Shown: positions 1-6,950 of the stretch, piece by piece
How the letters are laid out: every line of letters starts with the position of its first letter
How positions within the stretch are numbered: the stretch's first letter is position 1
Assembly: GCA_964580155.1 (NCBI GenBank)
Contig: CAZOJP010000030.1
Location: forward strand, 1 to 28,696
DNA length: 28,696 bases
Direction: 5' to 3'
Origin: Intestinibacillus sp964580155
GTDB lineage: Bacteria > Bacillota > Clostridia > Oscillospirales > Butyricicoccaceae
Translations under genes and position numbers: made by a program
Notes under the pieces: model-generated
Databases searched by the model: none
Seen by the model: the letters and a program-made list of their open reading frames with translations, nothing else
What the model was told of the DNA's origin: nothing

Positions 1-43
1 CAATGTAAGTCTAAAAAATTTATAGAGGGGGAGTTTTCAAATC

Positions 44-1375
44 ATGCTTGAAAAGATGTTCAAACTGAAGGAAAACAACACAACGGCAAAAACCGAGATC
101 CTCGCCGGTCTCACGACGTTTATGACGATGGCTTATATCCTCATCGTCAACCCGTCGATCCTGAGCGCGACTGGCATGGACAAGGGCGCGCTGCTCACCG
201 CGACGTGCATCGCGTCGTTCATTGGCACGGCGTGCATGGCGCTATTTGCGAACTATCCGTTCGCACTTGCACCCGGCATGGGTCTGAACGCTTATTTTGC
301 ATTTACCGTTGTTCTGCAAAAGGGCTACACCTGGCAGACCGCACTTGCCGCTGTATTCGTCGAGGGTCTCATCTTCATTCTGCTGTCGCTCATCAATGTC
401 CGTGAGGCGATCTTTAATGCGATTCCGAAGAACCTCAAGGCCGCGACCTCGGTCGGCATTGGTCTGTTCATCGCATTCATCGGTCTGCAAAACGCGCATA
501 TCATCGTCAATGATGACGCAACACTGGTTGCACTGGGCAATGTAAAGAGTGCTCCGGTCGCGCTCGCGCTGATCGGAACGATCATCACGATCGCACTGGT
601 CGTTCGTAAGGTGCGCGGCGCGCTGCTTTGGGGCATCCTTGCGACTTGGGTGCTCGGCATCGTGTGCCAGCTCACCGGCCTGTACGTTGTCAATCCGGAC
701 GCAGGCATGTATTCGCTCATCCCCACTGGGGTCGTATCCGCGCCCCCCTCTATCATGCCGGTATTCGCCAAGATGAGCTTTTCCGGACTGCATATTCTGG
801 ACTTCCTCGTCGTTGTGTTCTCGTTCCTGTTTGTCGACCTGTTCGATACGCTGGGCACGCTGATCGGCGTTTCCACCAAGGCAGGCTTCCTCGATAAGGA
901 CGATAAGCTGCCGAACATCAAGGGTGCGCTGCTTGCCGATGCGGTCGGCACGACCGCGGGCGCGGTTTGCGGCACCTCCACGATCACGACGTTTGTCGAG
1001 TCCGCTTCCGGCGTCGCAGACGGCGGCCGCACCGGCCTGACCTCCATGACGGCAGGTGTGCTGTTCCTCGTTGCGCTGGTATTCTCCCCGCTGATCGGCA
1101 CCATTCCGACCTTTGCAACCGCGCCGGCGCTCATCGTTGTCGGCCTGTTCATGCTGGAGAATGTCGCGAACATCGAATTCGCGGATTACACCGAGGGCTT
1201 CCCGGCGTTCATGACCATCCTCATGATGGTTGTTGCGTACTCCATTTCCGAGGGCCTGGTGTTCGGCGTGCTGTCTTATGTGCTGCTCAAGGCACTGTCC
1301 GGCCGCGCGAAGGAGCTGAATCCGGTCATTGTGATCATCGGCATTCTGTTCTTCGTAAAATTGGTCGCGGGTTGA
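44..1375 (+). CDS. NCS2/AzgA-type purine permease
   Basis: This 443-residue, highly hydrophobic protein is a probable proton-coupled importer of hypoxanthine, guanine or adenine in the cytoplasmic membrane. The N-terminal stretch TTFMTMAYILIVNPSIL and the conserved block GTSTITTFVESASGV followed by GGRTGLTS near residue 310 are hallmarks of the AzgA/PbuG/PbuO branch of the NCS2 family. Length matches the family (about 430-450). A GAGGGGGAG ribosome site at 26-34 precedes the chosen ATG. An in-frame ATG 12 bases later is possible but less well placed. The gene is monocistronic, ending at a strong terminator. Only 43 bases of leader are visible, so a purine riboswitch cannot be judged. Substrate specificity among purines is not readable from the sequence. 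Confidence 0.93.
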   Translation: MLEKMFKLKENNTTAKTEILAGLTTFMTMAYILIVNPSILSATGMDKGALLTATCIASFIGTACMALFANYPFALAPGMGLNAYFAFTVVLQKGYTWQTALAAVFVEGLIFILLSLINVREAIFNAIPKNLKAATSVGIGLFIAFIGLQNAHIIVNDDATLVALGNVKSAPVALALIGTIITIALVVRKVRGALLWGILATWVLGIVCQLTGLYVVNPDAGMYSLIPTGVVSAPPSIMPVFAKMSFSGLHILDFLVVVFSFLFVDLFDTLGTLIGVSTKAGFLDKDDKLPNIKGALLADAVGTTAGAVCGTSTITTFVESASGVADGGRTGLTSMTAGVLFLVALVFSPLIGTIPTFATAPALIVVGLFMLENVANIEFADYTEGFPAFMTILMMVVAYSISEGLVFGVLSYVLLKALSGRAKELNPVIVIIGILFFVKLVAG

Positions 1376-1391
1376 CCACGATCCTCGCTTT

Positions 1392-1425
1392 GCAAAAAAG
1401 CTCCGACTTCGGTCGGAGCTTTTGC
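1392..1425 (+). terminator. Rho-independent terminator of the purine permease
   Basis: The hairpin GCTCCGAC-TTCG-GTCGGAGC (1400-1419) is extended by an A-run before it and a T-run after it. The stable TTCG loop and flanking A/T tracts could terminate transcription from either side. Confidence 0.9.
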
Positions 1426-1464
1426 ATTTTCCATCCAAAAACACAGGGAGAAAAGTATGAGAAC

Positions 1465-1513
1465 TTGTGCAAAGATTGCAACTTGTGCGTATTTGTGCTA
1501 TACTGATGCACAA
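1465..1513. promoter_or_regulatory. TTGTGC/GCACAA operator array at the regulator promoter
   Basis: TTGTGC occurs at 1465, 1483 and 1493. Its reverse complement GCACAA lies at 1508-1513, giving TTGTGC-N9-GCACAA across the -10 element. The same half-sites recur upstream of the oxidoreductase at 3622-3655. A repressor there would block the promoter, so autoregulation by one or both LacI-type proteins is the simplest reading. This is inferred from sequence only. Confidence 0.5.
1476..1504 (+). promoter_or_regulatory. Promoter of the LacI-type regulator pair
   Basis: TTGCAA at 1476-1481 and TATACT at 1499-1504 are separated by 17 bases, a good sigma-A promoter. It is embedded in repeated TTGTGC/GCACAA boxes (see the operator entry), 42 bases before the first regulator's ATG. 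Confidence 0.7.
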
Positions 1514-1545
1514 TAGCAGGTTCGTTGTATGGGGGAGGACAAACG

Positions 1546-2577
1546 ATGAAGGTCACAATGCAGCAGATTGCGGATTTGTGCAATGTATCGCGCGGTACAG
1601 TCGATCGGGTGCTGCACAACCGCCCCAATGTGCATCCGCAGATTCGGCAGACCGTGCTAAGCGCAATCGAGCAAACCGGATACCGCATGCCTGCGGGAAT
1701 CGGGCAACAGCCGCGCCGGCTGCTGGCGATTTTGCCGGTTTGGTCGGGCAAATATTGCGTAACGCGCGCGCGGCGCGGAATCTGCACGGCGGTCGACCGA
1801 CTGGGCAGCAAGCGATTTACGCTGCAAATCGAGCAGCCTGACGGGCACGCGCGTGAGGAGCTGCTTGCCCTCCTCGACCGCGCGCTTGAGGAGGGTGTGC
1901 ACGGCATCCTGCTCAACGCGCCGATGGATCGCGCGGTGATTGAGCGGGTCAACCGCGCGACCGCGCGCGGCGTGCAGGTTGTCACCTATTTTGACGAGCT
2001 GCCCCAGTGTCCGGACACCTATTATGTCGGGCCGGATGCCGTGCGCGCAGGGCGCGTCGCGGCAGGGCTGATGGCAAAATATTTGCGCCCAGGGGAGCGC
2101 GTGCTTGCGGTGAGCGCGGATTTGCAGCTTCACTCGCAGCGCGGGCGGGTTTACAGCTTCGCGCACCACCTGCAAGAGCTGACCGGTCAGGCCACCGCGG
2201 AAATTGTATGCGCGCAGGAGCCGCTTGAGGCAACCGCCCTCCTCGTGCAGCAGCAGCTTGCGCGCGACGAGCGCATGCGCTACATCTACATGTCGGCGCA
2301 AAGCGCGCCCGGCTGCATGGAGGGCATCCGGCGCGCGAAGCTGCCCTATCGCATCACGGTCATTTGCAACGACACCACAACCGATACGCGCGCACTGCTC
2401 GAAAACGGTTCTATCGATTTTGTAATCGGTCAAAGCGTGTCCCAGGTGGCGTGTCAGGCGGTCGAAGCGCTGTATAAAATGGTGTGCCTGGATGCGGTTC
2501 CGCGTGCAACCAAGCGGCACAGCGACCTGATCATTTACACAAAACAGATGCTGCACACAAAGGGAGGGGAGCGATGA
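1546..2577 (+). CDS. LacI-family regulator with sugar-binding-type sensor domain (first of tandem pair)
   Basis: This 343-residue protein has an N-terminal LacI helix-turn-helix (residues about 4-50, with IADLCNVSRGTVDRVL). A type-1 periplasmic-binding-protein fold follows (about 60-330, with YIYMSAQSAPGC and the ICND and IDFVIGQS blocks) that would sense a sugar, polyol or related ligand. An upstream in-frame TTG exists, but GGGGGAGG at 1531-1538 sits 7 bases before ATG 1546, which fixes the start. The gene overlaps the next one through ATGA, so the two are translationally coupled. The second gene is a clear paralogue. Context with the dehydrogenase at 3832 suggests control of polyol or inositol-like catabolism; the ligand is unknown. 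Confidence 0.88.
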   Translation: MKVTMQQIADLCNVSRGTVDRVLHNRPNVHPQIRQTVLSAIEQTGYRMPAGIGQQPRRLLAILPVWSGKYCVTRARRGICTAVDRLGSKRFTLQIEQPDGHAREELLALLDRALEEGVHGILLNAPMDRAVIERVNRATARGVQVVTYFDELPQCPDTYYVGPDAVRAGRVAAGLMAKYLRPGERVLAVSADLQLHSQRGRVYSFAHHLQELTGQATAEIVCAQEPLEATALLVQQQLARDERMRYIYMSAQSAPGCMEGIRRAKLPYRITVICNDTTTDTRALLENGSIDFVIGQSVSQVACQAVEALYKMVCLDAVPRATKRHSDLIIYTKQMLHTKGGER

Positions 2578-3599
2578 AGCCGACCATTTCAGACATTGCG
2601 CGTGCGTGCGGCGTGTCGCGCGGCACGGTCGATCGCGTTGTGCACGGCAGGCCGCACGTCAAACCCGAGCTGCGCGCGCGCATTGAAGCGGCGCTGCGGG
2701 AGAGCGGATATACACCGCCGCGCGCGGCAAAGCGCGGCGAGGGCGCTCCGGCAATTACGGTTGCGATTTTGCTGCCCAAATGGACAGACAACTATTTTGC
2801 GCAGCAAACCTATGCAGGCATCAATCAGGCGGAGCACGCGATTAACGATCCGAGCTTTCGCGTGGTGGCGCACGAGCTGTCCTCACGCTCGCTCGAAGAG
2901 TATGTCGCGCTGCTGCGCACACTGGCAAACGACGGTGTGGACGGCATCATCCTCAACGCGGCACAGTCTCCGGTCATCGAAACCATCATCGACGAGCTCG
3001 CCGCGCGCGATATTGCGGTCATCACCTATGATGCGGACGTGCCGAACTCCAAGCGTTTGTGCTTCATCGGGCAGGACATCTACCAATCGGGCGAAATCGC
3101 CGCGGGGCTGATGGCGCGCTTTATGCATCCGCGCGACGAGGTGCTCATCGTCACGGGGCGCATGGATTTTGAGTCGAGCAAGGGCCGCGTCGACGGCTTC
3201 GTGCGCTGCCTGCAGGCGCAGGGCTTTTCCTCGGACTGCTACTCGATTGCGGAGAGCCACGAGCGCTTCGACCGGACAAGCGAGGCCGTGCGCAACGCGC
3301 TGCGCGAGCGCGACAACCTACGCTATATCTATATGGCGAACGAAAGCATCGCAGGCTGCGTCGACGGGGTGCACAAGGCGCAGGTCAACCATCCGGTGCG
3401 CATTATTTGCAACGACTTAACGCCGTCCGCGAAAAAATACCTGCAAAATGGCGAGATTGACTTTATCATCGGGCAAACCTTCACACAAAAGGCCTATAAG
3501 TCCATCGTCACGCTGTATCAGCTGCTGCGGCACGGCGTGCGCCCCAAGCGGGAAAGGCTGTTCACAGACAGCTTCATTATTTCGCGCGAGCTTCTCTAA
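2574..3599 (+). CDS. LacI-family regulator (second of tandem pair)
   Basis: This 341-residue paralogue of the preceding regulator shares the same domain order: LacI helix-turn-helix (IARACGVSRGTVDRVV, about residues 5-50) and a periplasmic-binding-type sensor domain. Shared blocks near the C-terminus include YIYM, IICND and GEIDFIIGQT. The ATG overlaps the upstream stop as ATGA and is preceded by AGGGAGGGGAG, so this start is preferred over an upstream reading that would extend 30 residues into the first gene. Two divergent copies in one operon may bind as a heterodimer, or sense different ligands at the same operators. Neither can be decided from sequence. Confidence 0.88.
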   Translation: MKPTISDIARACGVSRGTVDRVVHGRPHVKPELRARIEAALRESGYTPPRAAKRGEGAPAITVAILLPKWTDNYFAQQTYAGINQAEHAINDPSFRVVAHELSSRSLEEYVALLRTLANDGVDGIILNAAQSPVIETIIDELAARDIAVITYDADVPNSKRLCFIGQDIYQSGEIAAGLMARFMHPRDEVLIVTGRMDFESSKGRVDGFVRCLQAQGFSSDCYSIAESHERFDRTSEAVRNALRERDNLRYIYMANESIAGCVDGVHKAQVNHPVRIICNDLTPSAKKYLQNGEIDFIIGQTFTQKAYKSIVTLYQLLRHGVRPKRERLFTDSFIISRELL

Positions 3600-3621
3600 A
3601 GCAGTAGGATTCCCGTCTGTT

Positions 3622-3655
3622 TTGTGCACTGTGCATATGCACGCACAACGCACAA
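3622..3655. promoter_or_regulatory. Palindromic operator cluster upstream of the oxidoreductase
   Basis: The region holds TTGTGC (3622-3627), the perfect 12-bp palindrome GTGCATATGCAC (3631-3642), and GCACAA at 3643-3648 and 3650-3655. The half-sites match those at the regulators' own promoter about 2.1 kb upstream. That links the dehydrogenase to the LacI-type pair as a likely regulon. Confidence 0.5.
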
Positions 3656-3749
3656 CGTCTACGCTGTCTGCCGGACGGTTGCGTTTATGCAATGTGCAAG
3701 ATAAATACGCCGAGAAACTGTGCAATCCTACTCATTTGAGGAGGGCGTA

Positions 3750-3778
3750 TTGACTTTAAAGCGGGGATTTCGTAAAAT
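3750..3778 (+). promoter_or_regulatory. Promoter of the Gfo/Idh/MocA oxidoreductase
   Basis: TTGACT at 3750-3755 and TAAAAT at 3773-3778, with a 17-base spacer, form a strong sigma-A match. The predicted start is near 3785, about 47 bases before the ATG. A weaker pair, TTGCGT (3679-3684)/TAAATA (3702-3707), lies closer to the operator cluster. Confidence 0.65.
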
Positions 3779-3831
3779 CATACTACCGAGGGCGCCTATG
3801 TGGCGCAAACCGATGAAAGAGGTGTGCTTTT

Positions 3832-4851
3832 ATGAATCAGATTAAAGTTGGTATTGTTGGTCTGGGCCGCTTAGGCGCGGTACATGCGCGCAACCTTGCG
3901 TATAAAATTCCGGGCTGCACGCTCGTGGCAGCATGCTCGCTTGTGCAAAGTGAGCTGGACTGGGCGGCGAGCGAGCTGGGCGTCGCGCAGACGTATCTCG
4001 ATTATAAGGAAATGGTCGATCAGGCGGACATCGAGGCGGTTGTCATCGTGTCCTCCTCCCCCGAGCACTGCTGGATGATCGAATACGCGCTCGATGCGAA
4101 CAAGCACGTATTCACCGACAAGCCGCTCGGCTGCTCGTATGAGGAGTGCAAGCGCGCGGAGGCGGCGGTTGAGCGCCATCCGGACAAGCTGTTTTTCCTG
4201 GGCTTTATGCGCCGCTACGACCCGTCTTATGCCGATGCCAAGGCGCAGATTGACGCGGGCAAGGCGGGCAAGCCCTATCTCGTCAAGGCAACCGGTCTGG
4301 ATCCGGAAGAGTTCGTGGAAAGCTGCATCCAGTTCTGCAAGACATCGGGCGGCATCTTTATTGATGCGGCGTCGCATGATATCGACCTGATGCGCTGGTA
4401 TCTGGGCGGCGAGGTCACCGAGGTTTATGCCGCGGGCACGACCTTCAAGCATCCGGAGTTTGCCGAGGGCGGCGACACCGAGACCGGCATGGCGATGCTC
4501 AAATTCGACAATGGCACGGTCGCATTCCTGCACGTCGGACGCACCGCACCGCACGGCTACCACACGGAAACCGAGATTGTCGGCACGGATGCGCACATCC
4601 GTATCGCAGGCATCCCGTGGAAGAACCGCGCGATGATTTTCGACGCAAACGGCGCGGTACAGCCCATCATCGAGAACTTCCCGCAGCGCTTTGCCGAGGC
4701 ATATCTGCTCGAGATGATCGACTTTATCGACTGCATCCGCACCGGACGCAAGCCCGAAATCACGGTCTATGACGGCACAAAGGCGACGCTCGTCACCTAT
4801 GCCATCACGGACTCGTTCCACACCGGCAAGCCGGTTCAGGTCACCTATTGA
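3832..4851 (+). CDS. Gfo/Idh/MocA family oxidoreductase (inositol 2-dehydrogenase-like)
   Basis: This 339-residue NAD(P)-dependent sugar or polyol dehydrogenase has an N-terminal Rossmann fold with GLGRLG at residues 10-15. The catalytic-site pattern of myo-inositol dehydrogenase is present: Lys97 in TDKPLG, and Asp178 and His182 in FIDAASHDIDL. Length equals the IolG family. The ATG has GAAAGAGG about 10 bases upstream. It stands alone between its own promoter and a terminator, downstream of the paired LacI-type regulators whose half-sites precede it. Oxidation of inositol, or a related cyclitol or sugar, to a keto product is the likely reaction. Other Gfo/Idh substrates cannot be excluded, and no other iol genes are in the window. 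Confidence 0.85.
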   Translation: MNQIKVGIVGLGRLGAVHARNLAYKIPGCTLVAACSLVQSELDWAASELGVAQTYLDYKEMVDQADIEAVVIVSSSPEHCWMIEYALDANKHVFTDKPLGCSYEECKRAEAAVERHPDKLFFLGFMRRYDPSYADAKAQIDAGKAGKPYLVKATGLDPEEFVESCIQFCKTSGGIFIDAASHDIDLMRWYLGGEVTEVYAAGTTFKHPEFAEGGDTETGMAMLKFDNGTVAFLHVGRTAPHGYHTETEIVGTDAHIRIAGIPWKNRAMIFDANGAVQPIIENFPQRFAEAYLLEMIDFIDCIRTGRKPEITVYDGTKATLVTYAITDSFHTGKPVQVTY

Positions 4852-4857
4852 GCCTAT

Positions 4858-4890
4858 GGGGCGGGAGCGATCCCGCCCCCTTCTTTCCCA
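4858..4890 (+). terminator. Terminator of the oxidoreductase gene
   Basis: GGGGCGGGA (4858-4866) pairs with TCCCGCCCC (4871-4879) around a GCGA loop, seven bases after the stop. The T-tract that follows (CTTCTTTCC) is imperfect. Confidence 0.7.
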
Positions 4891-4898
4891 AACCCCAC

Positions 4899-4927
4899 TT
4901 GACAAAAAGCGGGGGGAGAAGTATAAT
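4899..4927 (+). promoter_or_regulatory. Consensus promoter of tRNA-Gly
   Basis: TTGACA (4899-4904) and TATAAT (4922-4927) are exact sigma-A consensus hexamers with the optimal 17-base spacer. The predicted start near 4934 is about 5 bases before the mature tRNA. Confidence 0.92.
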
Positions 4928-4938
4928 AAACTTACTTT

Positions 4939-5012
4939 GCGGGTGTAGTTTAGTGGCAAAACTCCAGCTTCCCAAGCTGGCTATGTGGGTTCGATTCCCA
5001 TCGTCCGCTCCA
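4939..5012 (+). tRNA. tRNA-Gly (anticodon CCC)
   Basis: A full cloverleaf is visible: acceptor GCGGGTG with CGTCCGC (5002-5008, two G-T pairs), D-stem GTTT/AAAC, anticodon stem CCAGC/GCTGG with loop TTCCCAA (anticodon CCC, reading GGG), and T-arm GTGGG-TTCGATT-CCCAT. The discriminator is T, as is usual for bacterial tRNA-Gly, and CCA is encoded (5010-5012). Confidence 0.95.
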
Positions 5013-5015
5013 TTT

Positions 5016-5047
5016 AAAGGATCTTTGCGCGGCAAAGGTCCTTTTTT
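5016..5047 (+). terminator. Terminator of tRNA-Gly
   Basis: AAAGGATCTTTGC (5016-5028) pairs with GCAAAGGTCCTTT (5032-5044) around a 3-base loop. A T-run completes a standard Rho-independent terminator. Confidence 0.88.
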
Positions 5048-5054
5048 AATTGCA

Positions 5055-5097
5055 CCGTGACCTTATCACGGACGCAAACGGGCACTTTCGCTATACT
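5055..5097 (+). promoter_or_regulatory. Activator-type promoter of the ferredoxin operon
   Basis: The inverted repeat CCGTGA-N5-TCACGG (5055-5071) is centred at 5063. A TATACT -10 element lies at 5092-5097, and there is no good -35. If transcription starts at 5104, the dyad centre falls at -41, the class II position of CRP/FNR-type activators. The regulator is unknown. Confidence 0.4.
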
Positions 5098-5125
5098 GGA
5101 TACAACACATTCAGGAGGAACTCTC

Positions 5126-5338
5126 ATGCTCGAAAAGCGCCCCAAAAGAAGAAAAGCACAGGTTTTGCAGGACGCATGCGTCGCGTGCGGCTGCTGCGTC
5201 AAGGTTTGCCCCAAGGATGCCATTCACATCGACCGCGGAATGTACGCGGTGGTGGATTTTGCGGCGTGCGTCGGCTGCGGAAAATGCGCCAAAGAATGCC
5301 CCGCATCGGTTATTTCGATGAAGGAGGTATTCGTATGA
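5126..5338 (+). CDS. 2[4Fe-4S] ferredoxin
   Basis: This 70-residue protein carries two classic cluster motifs. The first is C18-x2-C21-x2-C24-x3-C28-P, with an additional Cys23, and the second is C48-x2-C51-x2-C54-x3-C58-P. Each would bind a [4Fe-4S] cluster for low-potential electron transfer. The start was set at ATG 5126 because AGGAGGAA lies 7 bases upstream. An earlier in-frame start (5057) would fall inside the promoter dyad. The basic N-terminus (KRPKRRK) is notable. Its stop overlaps the start of the membrane Fe-S protein, so the two probably form one electron-transfer unit. Confidence 0.88.
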   Translation: MLEKRPKRRKAQVLQDACVACGCCVKVCPKDAIHIDRGMYAVVDFAACVGCGKCAKECPASVISMKEVFV

Positions 5339-5934
5339 AGAAGCGTTGGTATGACTATCTGTGGATTGTATCGCTCGTCTATCTGCTGCTCGGATTTTTC
5401 AACATTATGTTTGCGTGGTTCGGGCTGCTGTGCTTTACCATTCCGCTCGTGATTTCGCTTGCGGGCGGCGGTAAGGCCTACTGCAACCATTTTTGCGGCA
5501 GGGGACAGCTATTTTCACTGCTCGGCGGCCGATTCGGGCTGTCGCGCCGCAAGGATATCCCCAAATTCATGCGCAGCCGCTGGTTCCGATACGGTTTTCT
5601 GCTCTTTTTCCTCACGATGTTTGCGCAAATGATTTGGAACACCTGGCTGGTGTTCGCGGGGACGCAATCGCTTCGCCAGTTTGTCAAGCTGCTGTGGACG
5701 TTCCGTCTGCCGTGGCACTGGGCCTATCACGGCACGGCGGTGTCGCCGTGGATGGCGCAGTTCGCCTTCGGATTTTACAGCCTGATGCTGACCTCAAGCG
5801 TGCTTGGTCTGGTCACCATGGTGCTGTTTAAGCCGCGCTCCTGGTGCGTTTACTGCCCGATGGGCACGATGACGCAGCTCATCTGCAAGGCGAAAAGCGG
5901 CGCGCCTACCTGCGCGCTATCACAGGATACATAA
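5335..5934 (+). CDS. NapH/YccM-like membrane Fe-S protein
   Basis: This 199-residue polytopic protein has about four hydrophobic segments (roughly residues 8-28, 28-46, 85-105 and 145-166). Cysteine motifs resembling NapH/NosR/YccM proteins are present at the membrane edges: C50-x3-C54 (CNHFCGRG) and C171-x2-C174-P (CVYCPMG), with C184 and C193 after the last segment. The family passes electrons between quinone or ferredoxin and membrane redox partners. The ATG overlaps the ferredoxin stop (ATGA), so a ferredoxin-coupled role is likely. It is shorter than NapH and lacks a complete C-terminal ferredoxin domain. The separate 70-residue ferredoxin may supply that function. The partner enzyme is not identifiable here. 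Confidence 0.75.
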   Translation: MKKRWYDYLWIVSLVYLLLGFFNIMFAWFGLLCFTIPLVISLAGGGKAYCNHFCGRGQLFSLLGGRFGLSRRKDIPKFMRSRWFRYGFLLFFLTMFAQMIWNTWLVFAGTQSLRQFVKLLWTFRLPWHWAYHGTAVSPWMAQFAFGFYSLMLTSSVLGLVTMVLFKPRSWCVYCPMGTMTQLICKAKSGAPTCALSQDT

Positions 5935-5942
5935 AAAAGTTT

Positions 5943-6015
5943 ATGGCATATGTCAATTATTATAGCTGACATATGCCATTTATGTTGTATAATAAAAGTG
6001 TAAGCGGCATATGCT
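5943..6015 (+). promoter_or_regulatory. DUF134 promoter with three GCATATG boxes
   Basis: The 13-bp arms ATGGCATATGTCA (5943-5955) and TGACATATGCCAT (5967-5979) form a perfect inverted repeat. A third palindromic box, GCATATGC, lies at 6007-6014. The promoter CTGACA (5966-5971)-N16-TATAAT (5988-5993) overlaps the right arm, and the third box covers the expected start region. This is the layout of a self-repressed regulator gene; DUF134 itself is the obvious candidate. Confidence 0.55.
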
Positions 6016-6037
6016 ATTTATGAAAGGAGAGATCATC

Positions 6038-6436
6038 ATGCCAAGGCCGTGTAAGCGCCGCCGCATCTGCGGCTTGCCCGCGTGTGCGCGATTTGGCCCG
6101 AAGGACGGCAGCACCGACGCGCGGCAGACGGTTACGATGACGCTCGACGAGTTTGAGACCATTCGCCTGATTGACCTCGAGGGCATGACGCAGGAGCAGT
6201 GCGCGGGGCAGATGAGCGTTGCGCGCACAACCGCGCAGGCTATTTACAACAGCGCGCGTGTGAAGCTCGCCGACTGCGTGGTAAACCAAAAGGAGCTGCA
6301 TATCGCGGGCGGCGAATATGTGCTGTGCGACGGCAATCATGCGGGGTGCGGGCGCGGAAAATGCTATGGACACAAACGGGAGGGCGCGTGCAACCACGAC
6401 GCACTTATGAACGACGAAAAGGAGAAACATACATGA
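6038..6436 (+). CDS. DUF134 (UPF0251) family DNA-binding protein
   Basis: This 132-residue protein opens with MPRPCKRRRIC, characteristic of DUF134. The family signature TVTMTLDEFETIRLIDLEG follows, then a sigma-70 region-4-like helix-turn-helix at about residues 48-82. The tail is cysteine/histidine rich (C97, C104, C109, C118 with several His) and could bind a metal or Fe-S cluster. AAAGGAGA at 6023-6030 selects ATG 6038 over two upstream in-frame ATGs. The stop overlaps the start of the NifX-like gene. DUF134 is repeatedly found beside NifX/NifB-type domain genes, and that pairing holds here. The regulated process is undefined. Confidence 0.88.
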   Translation: MPRPCKRRRICGLPACARFGPKDGSTDARQTVTMTLDEFETIRLIDLEGMTQEQCAGQMSVARTTAQAIYNSARVKLADCVVNQKELHIAGGEYVLCDGNHAGCGRGKCYGHKREGACNHDALMNDEKEKHT

Positions 6437-6891
6437 AAATCGCAGTTACTTATGAAAATGGACAGATTTTTCAGCATTTTGGCCATTCGGAGCATTTCAA
6501 GATCTATGACATTGAGAACGATCAGGTGACGGCATCGCGCGTTGTCGACACAAACGGCAGCGGGCACGGCGCGCTGTCGGGCTTTCTGCGCGGGCTGGAG
6601 GTCGACACGCTGATTTGCGGCGGCATCGGTGCCGGTGCGCAGCAGGCGCTTGGCGAAGCCGGTATCCATCTGTACGGCGGCGTTACCGGCGCGGCGGACG
6701 ATGCGGTTGCCGCGCTGCTGGCGGGCAAGCTGGAATTTGATCCCAACGTCAAGTGCAGCCACCATGAGGGCGAGCACCACCACGGGGGCGGACACCACCA
6801 CGGGGAAGGACACCACCACGGCGGCGGCCATCAGCACGGCAAGCACGCGCACGGCGGCTGCGGATCGCACGGTTGCGGCGGACATCAATAA
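6433..6891 (+). CDS. NifX/NafY-type (dinitrogenase FeMo-cofactor domain) protein with His-rich tail
   Basis: Residues 1-105 match the small Nitro_FeMo-Co fold: MKIAVTYENGQIFQHFGHSE at the start, and LICGGIGAGAQQAL about residue 60. This fold binds iron/molybdenum or related metal clusters in NifX, NafY and the MTH1175/ORP proteins. Residues 110-152 form a tail with 17 histidines and two cysteines (HHHG repeats and CGSHGCGG), suggesting metal storage or delivery. The start overlaps the DUF134 stop and has AAGGAG 9 bases upstream. No nitrogenase genes are present, so a general metal-cluster or metal-chaperone role fits better than nitrogen fixation. Confidence 0.83.
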   Translation: MKIAVTYENGQIFQHFGHSEHFKIYDIENDQVTASRVVDTNGSGHGALSGFLRGLEVDTLICGGIGAGAQQALGEAGIHLYGGVTGAADDAVAALLAGKLEFDPNVKCSHHEGEHHHGGGHHHGEGHHHGGGHQHGKHAHGGCGSHGCGGHQ

Positions 6892-6906
6892 AGCAAAAAT
6901 AGCGCG

Positions 6907-6940
6907 AAAAAGGCTCTCCACATGATGGAGAGCCTTTTTT
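6907..6940. terminator. Bidirectional terminator between the NifX-like gene and hcp
   Basis: AAAAAGGCTCTCC (6907-6919) pairs with GGAGAGCCTTTTT (6927-6939) around a 7-base loop. Flanking A and T runs let it end the plus-strand operon and the convergent hcp transcript. Confidence 0.9.
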
Positions 6941-6950
6941 AGGTTCTATC

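Noticed and set aside
1..43. Purine riboswitch before the permease
   Set aside because: Only 43 bases are visible, with no recognisable aptamer elements.
242..1513. Minus-strand frame opposite the purine permease
   Set aside because: The composition is Arg/Asp/Glu-rich, as expected of a mirror of hydrophobic codons; no start signal.
3750..3845. Leader peptide starting at TTG 3750 after GAGGAGGG
   Set aside because: The TTG is part of a strong -35 hexamer and the frame runs into the dehydrogenase start; it would lie upstream of the predicted transcript.
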